DNA from: Skeletonema tropicum | Lineage: Eukaryota; Bacillariophyta; Thalassiosirophyceae; Thalassiosirales; Thalassiosiraceae | Direction: 5' to 3' | Assembly (NCBI GenBank): GCA_037178625.1 | Contig: CM074145.1 | Location: 1,302,001-1,366,000, forward strand | DNA: 64,000 bases | Part shown: in pieces, positions 10,006 to 20,485 of the stretch | Layout: each line of letters begins with the position of its first letter | Numbering within the stretch: position 1 is the stretch's first letter | Program-made: the position numbers and the translations under genes | The notes under the pieces: generated by a model | Databases searched by the model: none | Seen by the model: the letters and a program-made list of their open reading frames with translations, nothing else | Told to the model about the DNA's origin: nothing

Positions 10006-10480
10006 CGCACGCCAATTTTATGATATGATGTTGGCGGTTGGCGCGGGCGGGCGGCGCTACTGCCACAACAACATAACGTCACATCATACCGGATCCCGTA
10101 AGTAGCCCGCCGCGCTCGGAAAGAAAAATGAAAAGAGCGTTCTGCTGAATGCAAGTGTCACATCAGACACGCATGATATTTCTTGTTCTGTGACATACCT
10201 AAGTATTTACTTTTTGTGCTTCTATCAATGGTGCGAATAAGTACATCCATACCAAAAGGGCTTTATGTTAATACTATTATTTCTCGAGCAGATGAAGTTA
10301 CAGCTTCAGCAAAGCCATAGTTTAATCCGAGAAACCATGTTGTGGTGAAGGGGTGGTGAAGGGCACCTGACACATCAGCAAAATTTAACCCTTACCCTTA
10401 CCCTCCTTACTTCAAATTTAAATTCTTCTGGCACATTCGACATAGCTTCTCTACAGTTAGTGATCATCCAAGAACCAGAA
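10006..10480. other. Intergenic stretch downstream of the broken subtilase
   Basis: No gene is seen. It should contain the 3' UTR of the minus-strand subtilase. A short run of CCCTTA-like units lies at 10386-10405. Confidence 0.3.
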
Positions 10481-10598
10481 TCATTCGAGGACGCCGATAG
10501 GATCTGGAGATGAATCTGGGTCACGATTAACAATGCCATCAGTTTTGATTGGGATTGGTCCAGCGAGAACGACACCTGCAATATGTGGCGCAGCCATA

Positions 10599-10841
10599 TG
10601 TCCAATCTTGCTAACAATTGAGCTATTGATCAATATATTTGGTGATATAACAAAAGACTTATTATGACTTAAAATCTAAAGGAAACGATCAACGTTTTTG
10701 GATTCGGTTCAACTTGTGCTTTCATTGGCGATGTCATGATAGACCAGCCTCGAGAAAGCATTCCGAAACATATTGAGAAACGAGAAACCAGATAACATAA
10801 ATATGAATTTGATTGATGTCCGACACTACGTAGGTGTGACA
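10599..10841 (-). repeat. 3' LTR of the gypsy element
   Basis: 243 bases, TG...CA ended in the element's orientation, matching 14228-14470 with no difference that I can see. The 5-base target duplication ccata lies at 10594-10598. Confidence 0.95.
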
Positions 10842-10857
10842 TTCTACCCCTCCTCAG
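10842..10857 (-). other. Polypurine tract
   Basis: On the minus strand the sequence directly before the 3' LTR is GAGGAGGGGTAGAA, a purine-rich tract in the position where plus-strand DNA synthesis is primed in LTR elements. Confidence 0.75.
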
Positions 10858-11265
10858 AGGGCGCAACGATTTGTTGTAAGACTTGAGGAGTAGGTGACTT
10901 GTAGGGCTTGATGCGTCTGATGTTGAGACGCTCTTGTAGGTGTTCGTCGAGCTTGATAGTAACATTGCCGTTGACATGGGTACGGACGATAGTGAAAGGA
11001 CCATTCCATTTGTCGTCGAGTTTTGCAGGATCAAAGACCTTCTTCATGACTTCTTCCCCAACGCGGTAATCGTAGCTGTAGCGTTTGGAATTGATTCGCT
11101 TGATGGCCTTGTTGACACGGCGTTGGCGGCGAAGGTTGATCTCATTCATGTCGTGCTGGACTGGAAGGTTGAAGATCATATCGCGCCCAAAGGCTGATGC
11201 TGCGGGAGCATATCCAGTAGCTTGTGATGGTGTCATACGGATAGAGCTAAGAGTATCAGATAAAA
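10844..11265 (-). pseudogene. Gypsy integrase C-terminal part, out of frame with pol
   Basis: The frame reads LSDTLSSIRMTPSQATGYAP, then AFGRDMIFNLP, a chromodomain-free tail (RYSYDYRVGEEVMKKVFDP, WNGPFTIVRTHVNGNVTIKL) and RRIKPY before its stop near the polypurine tract. These match the end of a gypsy integrase. It is in a different frame from the main pol frame and lacks a linking segment of roughly 50 residues, which indicates an internal deletion at about 11265. Confidence 0.8.
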
Positions 11266-14075
11266 TCTGGGGTTGCGAGCTGTCGAGGGAGCAGATGCAA
11301 TACCAGCATCATGCAACAACTGCTGGAACTGAGGGCCGATAAATTCACCGCCTTGATCATGAGCGCAAGCTTCAGGCCGTGGGTATCTTGAGAGCCATAA
11401 TTCATTGAACTTGCGAGCTACATTCTGACTAGTCTTGCGCTTGATGATGATGGCATCTGGGTAACCAGTGGCACGGTCAATTGCTGTCAGTGCATAGAAC
11501 TCATAGGCTTTGCCACTTCGACCAGGCGTCTTGACATACCATGGACCAACGAGGTCCACGTCGCATTGCTTCCATGGATTGAGATCTTGTACTTGACGAG
11601 GAGGGAAGTGGCCATAGCCTCGCTGACCAATCTTTGTACGCTGGCAAACATCGCACGAGAAAGCATTGATCCGGGCTGCCAATTGAGGATGATAGAACTT
11701 GGAGAGAGCATTAGTAACTGCCTTGGCTCCTGGATGATTCAACAGGAGATGGAAGTATTCAATAGCGGCGTCTACCGCATTGTCTGTGAGGACTATCTTC
11801 AAAGTGGATTCATCTTGAGGAGTGGGGCTGTAGCAAATCAACGACGTGTCATGGCGACCAAACGTTCGACAATGGTAGAACGTTGGGTAAGTAGTGAGCA
11901 TCTGCTGAAGGGCAGGGCAGCGGCTCTGCTCTTCTGCAAGCCATTCATATCGCAAAGGATTCTGGACGGTAGAAGGAAGGTTCATGAACTGTTGCACTTG
12001 GGCTAAAGGGAACTCATCATCACTGGCCAATTCGGCTAGTTGTTCTTCAAAGACACTGGGCTCTTCGTCTTCAACTCGAGGAACATCGTGGGGAACTAAA
12101 TTGAATTGAACTGGAGTGGAGGAAAGTTCATCCTGCCTCTTCTCGGCACCCGAGAAATCAAACTTGGGGAGACGACTGTACGCATCTGCTAAGACATTGA
12201 GCTTGCCGGGGTGGTAGAACCACTCTGCATGGAAGGACTCGAGGAAGCACCGCCACCGAAGGACTCGTTGACTGTTTAAGTTGGAGAATGTTAAGTTGCG
12301 ATGGTCCGTGAAAATCTTGAGCTTTGCTCCAAAGAGCATGGTACGATATTCCGTGAGGGTGCTGACGATGGCCAATAATTCCTTTTCCATGGTGGTGTAT
12401 CGAGATTGTGCCGCCGAGAGTCTTTTGGAGTAATACGCAACGGGGCGCCCGCCTTGGAGTATGGCTGCTCCCAGTTGATAATCAGAACTGTCCGTGTAGA
12501 CTTCAAAAGGCTCATTGTGGTTTGGGTAGGCACACAAAGCATCACTGGCAATAACTTGCTTCACTTCCTGAAAAACTTTCTCTAGCTCTGGAGTCCAAAC
12601 GATCGGCGCTTTCTTCTTCTGAATGCCTCGGATAAGCTGAGTAAACGGAGAGAGGAGATGGCGTCGACGTGGCCAGAAATCTCGGTACCAGTTGATCAAC
12701 CCCACCAGGGTTCGTACTTCGCTAGCGTTGGTAGGCCTTTGCAGGTCAAGAACCGCTTGTACCTTCTGCTGCCATGGTTGAATGCCGTCCTTGCTGACCC
12801 AATGACCGAGAAAATCTCCCTCTGCAATACCGAATTCGCACTTTAGAGGGTTAATAGAGAACCCTGCCTCTTCAAGACGCCTGAACACCTCGCGGAGGGT
12901 GCGTACATGATCATCCCAAGAATTAGACCATATCGCGATGTCATCAATGTACACTTCAACTTCATCTAGATCCCGAAGCACTTCTTCAATAACCGACTGT
13001 GCGAATGCTGGGGAGTTGCGGAGACCCATCGGGGCTCTTGTCCAACGAAAAAGACCGAAGGGTGTCGAGATTGTGGTGAGGTCCTTTGCTCTGTCCGTCA
13101 ATTCAAATGAATAGAACATCATGCTCAAGTCAAGCTTCGTCATGAACTGGAATCCAGTACGCTTTCGGATCAGATCTTGGATGATGGGAAGAGTATAATC
13201 TCGCGGCTTAATGACCTTGTTCAGCTCACGGAGATCTGCAATGAAACGAACCTTGCCATCCTTCTTAGGGATAATAAACGATGGTAGACCCCATGCAGAT
13301 GGGCCTGACACTCTCTCAAGAACACCTATTTCGATAAGACGGAGCAACTCTTTCTTAAACGTTTCCATATGGATGCGTGGAGTAGGGTAAGTAACCTCAA
13401 CATTACAAAATTCAAATTCAGTATCCAACTCGATATTGTTGCACGTATGTGGAATGGATGGGAGTTGGAGCGCCTCTCCTAACTCGACCATCTGATTGTC
13501 ATAAGACTCAATTCCTGTATTAGGGAAGATGTCGATGTTGTTGCACGTATGTGGAATGGATGGGAGTTGGAGCGCCTCTCCTAACTCGACCATCTGATTG
13601 TCATAAGACTCAATTCCTGTATTAGGGAAGATGTTGAAATCCCAAGGCTCAATATTGCTTTGGTCTGGGATTGTATCGAGTACAAGATACTCTGGGCAGT
13701 CCACCATCGTTGCCTCAACGGCGACTGTTTCGTTTGTTATTGGGATGGTGTTGATCAATGCATCTAGTGCATCCTCCGCAAAGTGACAATTGAACAATTC
13801 GTTCAATAACTCATCATCATGAAGTTGAGTGTCTGATGCGATGCGGTCGAGCATTGATGCAGGGCTTGAAGCTGGCTGCGCTCTAGGTTTCAAGCTCATG
13901 TTTGCTTGTAGAACGGTAGAGACTGTAATCGGATCACGGTCCCTACGGATGCAACATGGAAGTTGAACATCAATCTCGCTCGAAGGCTCCGAGGTAACAT
14001 TGTTGACATGATACTCGAGAGCTGCTGGGGCATTAGCATAGCCCGTCACCTGTTCCAAACTGGTGGCAAATACAT
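11233..14075 (-). CDS. Gypsy Pol: reverse transcriptase, RNase H and truncated integrase
   Basis: The open frame (about 945 codons, no ATG at its start) carries an N-terminal acidic segment, an RT domain (KKDGKVRFIADLRELN, FMTKLDLSMMFYSFEL, and EVYIDDIAIWS with the YIDD catalytic box), RNase H (FEVYTDSSDYQLGAAI; FTDHRNLTF), the integrase HHCC zinc region (HLLLNHPGA, then CDVCQRTK) and the core with its first two acidic residues (QCDVDLVGPW; HDQGGEFIGP). It leaves the family after STARNP, before the motif with the third catalytic residue (Glu), and soon stops. A 102-base tandem duplication lies upstream of RT. About 40 codons starting at an ATG near 14170 (MKSYKSKNAWITSFPID) may be a vestige of the original start, now in another frame. 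Integration activity in cis is unlikely. Confidence 0.92.
13435..13640 (-). repeat. 102-base tandem duplication inside pol
   Basis: Two near-identical copies with a 102-base period (for example gcacgtatgtggaatggatg at 13441 and 13543) add 34 residues beginning FPNTGIESYDNQMVEL. The period is a multiple of three, so the frame is kept. Confidence 0.92.
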
Positions 14076-14214
14076 TGGTGAAGGTTGAATATTGATTCCC
14101 AAAAGGGTCGGCGTTTCAGGATCGATGGGAAAGCTAGTGATCCAGGCATTTTTCGATTTGTAGGACTTCATTTTCAACGTAGATTTTTCTTCTTTGTTTG
14201 GCTGTTAATGTGGG

Positions 14215-14226
14215 AGTATATATACT
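14215..14226. other. Palindrome where the primer-binding site is expected
   Basis: AGTATATATACT, a perfect 12-base palindrome, lies one base inside the 5' LTR. A tRNA primer-binding site normally starts TGG at this position; no such sequence is seen. Confidence 0.6.
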
Positions 14227-14227
14227 G

Positions 14228-14470
14228 TGTCCAATCTTGCTAACAATTGAGCTATTGATCAATATATTTGGTGATATAACAAAAGACTTATTATGACTTA
14301 AAATCTAAAGGAAACGATCAACGTTTTTGGATTCGGTTCAACTTGTGCTTTCATTGGCGATGTCATGATAGACCAGCCTCGAGAAAGCATTCCGAAACAT
14401 ATTGAGAAACGAGAAACCAGATAACATAAATATGAATTTGATTGATGTCCGACACTACGTAGGTGTGACA
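14228..14470 (-). repeat. 5' LTR of the gypsy element
   Basis: Identical by eye to 10599-10841. The target duplication ccata follows at 14471-14475. The LTR contains in-frame codons that would extend the broken subtilase before a stop. Confidence 0.95.
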
Positions 14471-15849
14471 CCATAGACGTCCCACTGATTCTCGCATAAC
14501 CTTGATCTTTCCAGGTCGATTCGATGCCTACGCCAGGGCCAGCGTAATCAACAAAGCTTCCATAGTTGCTAAAAGATGCCCAAATATCTCCCTCACTGAA
14601 GGCAGAAACAGTGTAGATGTCAGAGCCTTCGCCTTCGGCCGATGCAGGTGAGTAATTACCTGCATCATCACGCTCGTTACCAGCAGCGACGACGAAGGGA
14701 CACTTGCGAGATGCTTTGACAACAACATTGTTAAAGGATTCAGATTTTCCGCCACCAAGACTCATATTGGCTACATCGTTGCTGTTACATTTCGAAGCAA
14801 CGTAATCAACCCCTCCTATGACACCAGAATAGGATCCACTGCCTCTTCTATCCAAGACTCTATGTATAGTTTGAAGAATGGACAGAGGTGTTATAGATAA
14901 AAATGTTCATTGGCTTCAGCTTGCAGACGTAAAAGTCAATTCTTACCTCACAGAAACGACGGTAGCACCTGGTGCCACACCAATGACGCCAATGGTATTG
15001 TTGATGGCGGCAATCGTTCCGGCAACGTGCGTCCCTAGAGAATTATTGAAGACAATCAAATGAAGTTTGAAGTGGTGAGAGTGGCATCGCAACAAGTCGC
15101 ATCACAACAAAACAGCAACGAGTCATACATACCATGGCCATTCTGGTCATCTGGAGTTCCTTTCCAGACAAACGATATACTATTGTCAACGTCAACGTTG
15201 AGATCTGGATGCTCAAAATCGATCCCTGTGTCAATCACCCAAGCTTTTCCACTACCGCTGTAAGGAGAGCCTCCATTCACACGAGCAATTCCCCATGGGA
15301 TGGTTTGAGGTGGCTGATCGCCACCACCACCACCAGGCCCCTTGTCTGGGGGGGGGCAAGCTGACGACGATCTTCTCCCATTTCCCTGGGATCAAGCTGA
15401 ATGATACCATCTATTTCAACGTTTGCGACACGAGGATCTGCTTCGATGTCCGTGACCTTACCAGGAGGGACAGTTGCCGCAAATCCGAAGAAGGCTGCTC
15501 CTCCGTAAGTCAATCTTGCGGTTACTCCCATGCTCTTGGCAGCTGCTGCAGCTGCGGCCTTATTCTCTTCAGCGGCAGCCTTCCTTTCAGCAGCTGTTTG
15601 CCCGATGCCATTGAGTCTACGGCGCAAAATATCATCCTCGAGTTCGATGATGATATCAACATTAGCATTGTTGTTGAATACGTTTTCACGGCGACGAAGA
15701 TTCTGCTGGGTTGACAATGCAGGGCTCTCTTCAGCTTGATTGTTGGCGGCCTCCTCTGATGGGTGGTAGACATCCGAATCAGACGATGCAGCAGGCATTG
15801 GAAGCAGCACAGCGGCAAGAACTACTGCGGCGGAGGTAAATAATTTCAT

Positions 15850-16976
15850 TGTTGTTATTGTTTGTTTTTGTTGACTCTAGAAATATTATCAGGGTGGCCA
15901 AAAAGTGATATGCCTCTGTAGTGATATGCCTCTACCTCTATTATTATGTTGAGTGTTATGCCTACTTACGAAGTTGTAGATACAGAATAGAGCAGGCGGC
16001 AAGTGAAAGTACAACGTGGTCGTACACAAGGCTTCTTTGAGAAAACTGAAGAAAACGGGACTGTAAATAAAAGACTTTTAGTTGCAAGTATGTAAATATT
16101 GTAAAGCAAGGGTAAATAAATCTGCAAAGTGTACTAATTCCATCTCACAACATTGTGGCCGGCATGATTCATGCGGCGGAGACAAAGAAGAGTAAGTAGC
16201 CACCAGTGCGAACCGCCTCAGCGTCAGCGTCCGTGAGGTTAATTATTTAACCTGCTGCATCCTGCATATAGCATAAACGAGGTGCTGCAAAATTGAAGGT
16301 CATTATTGTGAGATAAGTAGAGAACAGTTCGTGATTGAGAGAGAGAACATGTTCCTCTTCCTTGGGGCGGTTGTTTTGGGGAAGGGGCGGGGAAGCGAAC
16401 CTCGCACCAAGCTCCGTGTGGTGCGTGCGAACTGCGAACACTCCGCTTTCAGTACAATACTATATCTCACATACTTCTATTCTTCTTCGTTTGGTGTGGT
16501 GGTAGCGAACCTCGCGTCGCCGAGAAAACCAGCTGCCCGGCGTCTGACCTCTTTATTCGAGGTCTTGTTATCACACAACCTGTGACAATAGCTCTATCTT
16601 GTCAGCAAATTACAAAACAGCACTTATGTTGTAGAGGGAGGGCATATATAACCTTGAAGACAAGGTGAAATCCAGACCCAGGAACCTTTGTTGCATTGCG
16701 ACTACGATAAACTCTCCTGGGGGGATTAGACTCAATGATACTGTACAACATCTTCAGATCACAAATCACAATGTTTTACATTATGTATTGTTATTGTACT
16801 GTCCTACTGTCCTGTCATAAAATTGGCTTGGTTCATCAGCATCAGTGTGATAGTGAGCGCATTTTCCTACTAGGTGAATCGACTGTGTATTCATCTAATC
16901 TATTTTCACTCTAACTTTCACTCTATTGTTCACAATTTTTTGCCTAAAAATCATTTCCTATGCAACTTGTCACACA
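15850..16976. other. Intergenic stretch
   Basis: This should contain the subtilase promoter. Small local repeats are seen (gtgatatgcctct twice at 15908-15935; agcgaacctcgc at about 16393 and 16505). A run of short ORFs has no family features. No gene is supported. Confidence 0.4.
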
Positions 16977-19900
16977 TCAAGATGCCGAAGATTCCCGGCG
17001 GTATGTCCCTTTGCGGTGTGAAGCTGTAGGGTGGCCAGAAGTTAAGGTGGAAGATTCTGATACGCTGTCGATTCCCGTACTCCTATTGTCCCTGAAAGAT
17101 TCCTCTTCAGAGAACATAGATCCCATAGACCCTTCGACTTCATGCATTTCCTCCTGTTCCTCGTCGCTATAATCCTCATCAAATTCCTCGTATACATTCA
17201 CCCCCGACTCCTCCTCCTCTTCTTCTTCGGCTTCGGACTCATCTGAATGATGATCTGATGATTCATCATCATTATTATCAGATGTAAAGTACCTCACCCC
17301 GCCACCATAAACTCCCTTCCTATCGCTTCCCATGCCAGTGCTAGCCTTGGAAGATTCCAAAGTTGCTTCGTCAACAGCACTCAGTACATCTCCATTGGTC
17401 AGTTGTAGTAAATGTCCAGCTCGATCGACACCCTCCCCATTCGTTAATTGCAACAACCTGCTTTGCTTATCCGCCTCCTGCTCGGCCAAGAACTTTTCAC
17501 TGTAAGATTTGAAGCCACAACGAACCGAGCGGCCGAGAGAGGTATGTTCAGTGGCATTGGAGTAATCGTCATGCTTTGTTTTCTTGTAATCATCATTGTC
17601 ATTGATCTCCTTTGAGAGGACCATGAGGAGCTTCCCTTTGCGGTAGCGTTGCTTCTTCTTTGTTGGACCAATCTGAATGAAAATGAAACAAAAGTCAAGG
17701 TTGGTAAAATTCACCCACCATCATACGACAAAATATATAACTTCTTGCCAACAGAGCAATCATAGCTCTTACTTACCTTAACCACACCATGAGCTCTCCC
17801 AATCAACTTCTGCCAATCCTCTTCATCCTCCTTCTTCATCCTTGCATATCCCCGTCTCGTCATATAATTCACAGCCTCTTCCAACTCATGGAAGTAGATC
17901 CGTGTATCCAGATCTTCACGGACAAAGTAGTTGGCCGTCTTGTATCCGGAAGAAATGGTAGCGATACGGATGCGCTTGTTGTCTCCTAGTATGGATGCCT
18001 TGGTCATTTTATTAGCCTTGTCGCTGCTACTGCTGTCGTCATCTTCTTCGGGTTGGAAATAATTATTCTTTGGTAGATCTTCAGGTGGATCCGTCCTAGA
18101 TCGTTGCTGTCCTTTGGATGAATTAGTAGAGGACTGTCCATTTGCGAAGGAACGACCAGCCATTCGTTCATAAATACTCAAGAGACCAAAATCAATATCC
18201 TCATCCTGCACATCTTTTGGATCCACCCATTGCACATATCTAGACCTTCTCCTCCATCCTCCTGTGTCCGAACCGGAAGAAGAATCATTGATTGCATCAT
18301 CATTGTGATCGATGTACGGACGTTCATTGGGAGTTTCCCCGGGTGGATCATTCCCCAAATAAAGCGCAGCACGACCTTCCTCCGGTTCGAGATTGGTTGG
18401 TCGAGGCGGCCTTTGTTTCGGATCGCGAACAACCATGGCGAATTGCTGGTCACACTGAGGGTTGGATTGTTGTTCCACAATCTTATCATCATCATCTAAG
18501 GAAGGCTTCTCCTCAACAGTACCATCAATCTTGGCGACAAACACAGCATCCCCCCTGGCAGAGGGAAGAGTCGAACTGCTGCTTATCTCATCCAAATCCA
18601 TGGGTTTAATGACATCCCTCCTACGAACACTCCTGCTGCTGATACTCCTGCTACTTCTACCACTCACGAAACTATTCTCATCGTCTGCAGGAGGGAGGAA
18701 TTTGTCCAATGCCGCCAAATCTTTTTTATATTCGGCATGTCGGCTGGAAAGGGTAGTTGCACCAAGTGAGGTGTCATCACTGTTACCATCATCATATGCC
18801 ATCATGTGGTTTGGCAGATTTAGTGTGGAAGCCTCTTCTTGCGTGCGAGTCTCATTTAATTCATCGCCATCGACATTGTTCACATTACATTCTTGGCTTT
18901 CAGTGATTGTGGGGAATTTGTCCAATGCCGACAAATCTTTTTTGTATTCGGCATGTCGGCTGGAAAGGGTAGTGGCACCAAGTGAGGTGTCATCACTGTT
19001 ACCATCATCATATGCCATCATGTGGTTTGGTAGATTAAGTGTGGAAGCCTCTTCTTGTGTGCGAGTCTCATTTAATTCATCGCCATCGACATTGTTCACA
19101 TTACATTCTTGGCTCTCAGTGATTGTGGGGAATTTGTCCAATGCCGACAAATCTTTTTTGTATTCGGCATGTCGGCTGGAAAGGGTTGTGGCACCAAGTG
19201 AGGTGTCATCACTGTTACCATCATCATATGCCATCATGTGGTTTGGTAGATTAAGTGTGGAAGCCTCTGTTTGTGTGCGAGTCTCATTTAATTCATCGCC
19301 ATCGAAATTATTGTTGAAATTATATTCCTGGCTCTCAGTGATTGTGGACACCTCCCCAATGAAGTTATTTTCCTCCCCAACACTATCGGAGTTGTTGTTT
19401 TGGTTATCAGCACTGCGCATCATCTCGGCAGTATCAGAATTATTGGGTGTGATGGCAGAAAGATCAGTGGTGATGAGGCTTGCGTCTTCCCCCCCTCCTG
19501 CGCCGTTGTCTTCATCGTCTTCCTGTGACTGTGGAGACGACTCCTCCAGCGGTGATGATGAACTCACACCATCCTCTTCCATCTCCTCTTCTTCTGCAAC
19601 CTCCCCATGCAACATCATCACCAACTCCTCCTCCTCCTCCGCCTCTTTAATCTTCACCAACGCAGCCTCACAATCAGCCTTCTCCTTCAAAGCAGCATCA
19701 TACCTCTCCTGAAACTCTTTCCAAATTGCATCATCCTCCTCCTCCCTCTCCTTCAAGTACGCACTTTGCACCCCACGTAATTCACTCAGACGTTCCTTCT
19801 CCCCCTTCAGTTTCAATTCTGCCTCATTCTTCTTCGTAACGGCATCATCGTACTTTACCTGCCATTGTGCCATTTCCTCCTCTGTCTCTTTGTTTGTCTT

Positions 19901-20209
19901 CAATTCCATTACTTTCTCTCTTTCAAATTCAAGGCGGATGATAACTTTCTCTACGTCTTGAAGGGCTGATTCAAATTGTTGTTTCTGTTTGAGAGCATTA
20001 TCGTATTGTGACTGAAATTGGACCCATTGCTCTTCTTCTTCCTCCTCACGCTTTTGGGAGTTTGCTTGGAGTGTTTGCTTCTCTTGGTCTAATTGAAGTA
20101 TCAATTCGTTTGTCTTGGTCAAGATGGCTTCACTCTCTTCCTTCGATGATTGCTGAGGTAGTAGCTGTTGTGCTGCTGCCTTTTCTTTCGTTGTTTCTAC
20201 CACGTTCAT
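16977..20209 (-). CDS. Large acidic coiled-coil protein with 72-residue repeats
   Basis: Two exons, 20209-17777 (811 codons) and 17672-16977, are joined by a 104-base GTAAGT...CAG intron in phase 0 (HGVVK joined to IGPTKKKQ), giving about 1,042 residues. Residues 1-210 are long charged helices with repeated QLDQEKQTL, EEEEEQWVQFQSQYDNALKQK and related segments, predicted coiled coil. The middle has three 72-residue repeats (TITESQECNVNNVDGDELNE, NHMMAYDDGNSDDTSLGATT, SSRHAEYKKDLSALDKF). A more globular part follows near 740-850 (KRIRIATISSGYKTANYF, DTRIYFHELEEAVNYMTRRG), then a basic stretch KKKQRYRKGK and an acidic tail. I recognise no named family. It could be a cytoskeletal or scaffold protein, but that is a guess from composition only. 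Confidence 0.82.
18690..19345 (-). repeat. Three tandem 216-base coding repeats
   Basis: The motif ttcggcatgtcggctggaaa occurs at 18731, 18947 and 19163, a constant period of 216 bases (72 codons). The two inner copies are more alike than the one nearest the N-terminus, which suggests stepwise duplication. The repeats also keep the opposite strand open for 416 codons. Confidence 0.92.
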
Positions 20210-20485
20210 TGTTTTGAATGTTTGCCCAAGCCACCGCCCGCGCTACCAGTTTATGTGCCCTGACCGCTACGACCGGTAGCTAGAGTATGCAGACTACAGC
20301 TGTTAGCAAATCTTGGCGGATAATCGCAGAATTTTTATTCCTACGTACAAACGTACTGAAAGCCCCTTAACTGGGGAGCTACTCTACCTCCGTCTTTCTC
20401 AATTGCGAACAACAACCGGACCATGGTAAATAATGCCTCGTATGCCATATTCCACCAAGAGACATAAATGAACATTGTCCTATGT
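20210..20485. other. Promoter-side gap
   Basis: A 276-base gap upstream of the coiled-coil gene and downstream of the transposase remnant. No conserved element is seen. Confidence 0.3.

Larger units (their letters stand above)
10599..14470 (-). mobile_element. Ty3/gypsy LTR retrotransposon inserted in the subtilase gene
   Basis: The 3,872-base element is bounded by two 243-base LTRs that look identical base for base, beginning TGTCACACC and ending GATTGGACA on the minus strand. The target duplication is 5 bases (ccata on the plus strand, 10594-10598 and 14471-14475). A purine-rich tract lies next to the 3' LTR. The polyprotein runs RT, RNase H, integrase, the Ty3/gypsy order. The element is short for its class: I see no Gag with a CCHC knuckle, and part of the integrase core is missing. 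Identical LTRs indicate a recent insertion. Confidence 0.95.
10481..15849 (-). pseudogene. Secreted subtilisin-like (S8) serine protease, interrupted by a retrotransposon
   Basis: Exon 1 (15849-15133) encodes a signal peptide (MKLFTSAAVVLAAVLLPMPA), a pro-region resembling an I9 inhibitor domain, and the Asp motif AWVIDTGID. Intron 1 (15132-15035) and intron 2 (14947-14860) have GT-AG ends and matching phase. Exon 2 (15034-14948) completes the His motif NGHGTHVAGT. Exon 3 begins at 14859 and contains VVAAGNE, with the oxyanion-hole asparagine, and then GTSM. The LTR element 14470-10599 is inserted right there. The frame resumes at 10598 with MAAPHIAGV and ends at the TGA at 10481-10483. Removing the element and one copy of the TATGG duplication would restore a continuous GTSMAAPHIAG motif, so the gene was intact before the insertion. 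One base also appears to be missing from the C9 tract near 15350-15358 (minus strand), which shifts the frame. Read-through would give a chimera ending in LTR sequence. Confidence 0.93.

Noticed and set aside
10386..10405. Telomere-like run of CCCTTA units
   Set aside because: Only two or three imperfect units; too short to be an interstitial telomere. A similar short string near 60343 is likewise not meaningful.
14298..14855. A 185-codon protease-like protein as a separate gene
   Set aside because: It is exon 3 of the subtilase running into the LTR; its last 55 residues are LTR sequence also found in the other LTR.
18462..19712. A 416-codon plus-strand open frame
   Set aside because: It is the exact antisense of the repeat region of the coiled-coil gene, has a Ser/Leu-rich shadow composition and no recognisable domain.
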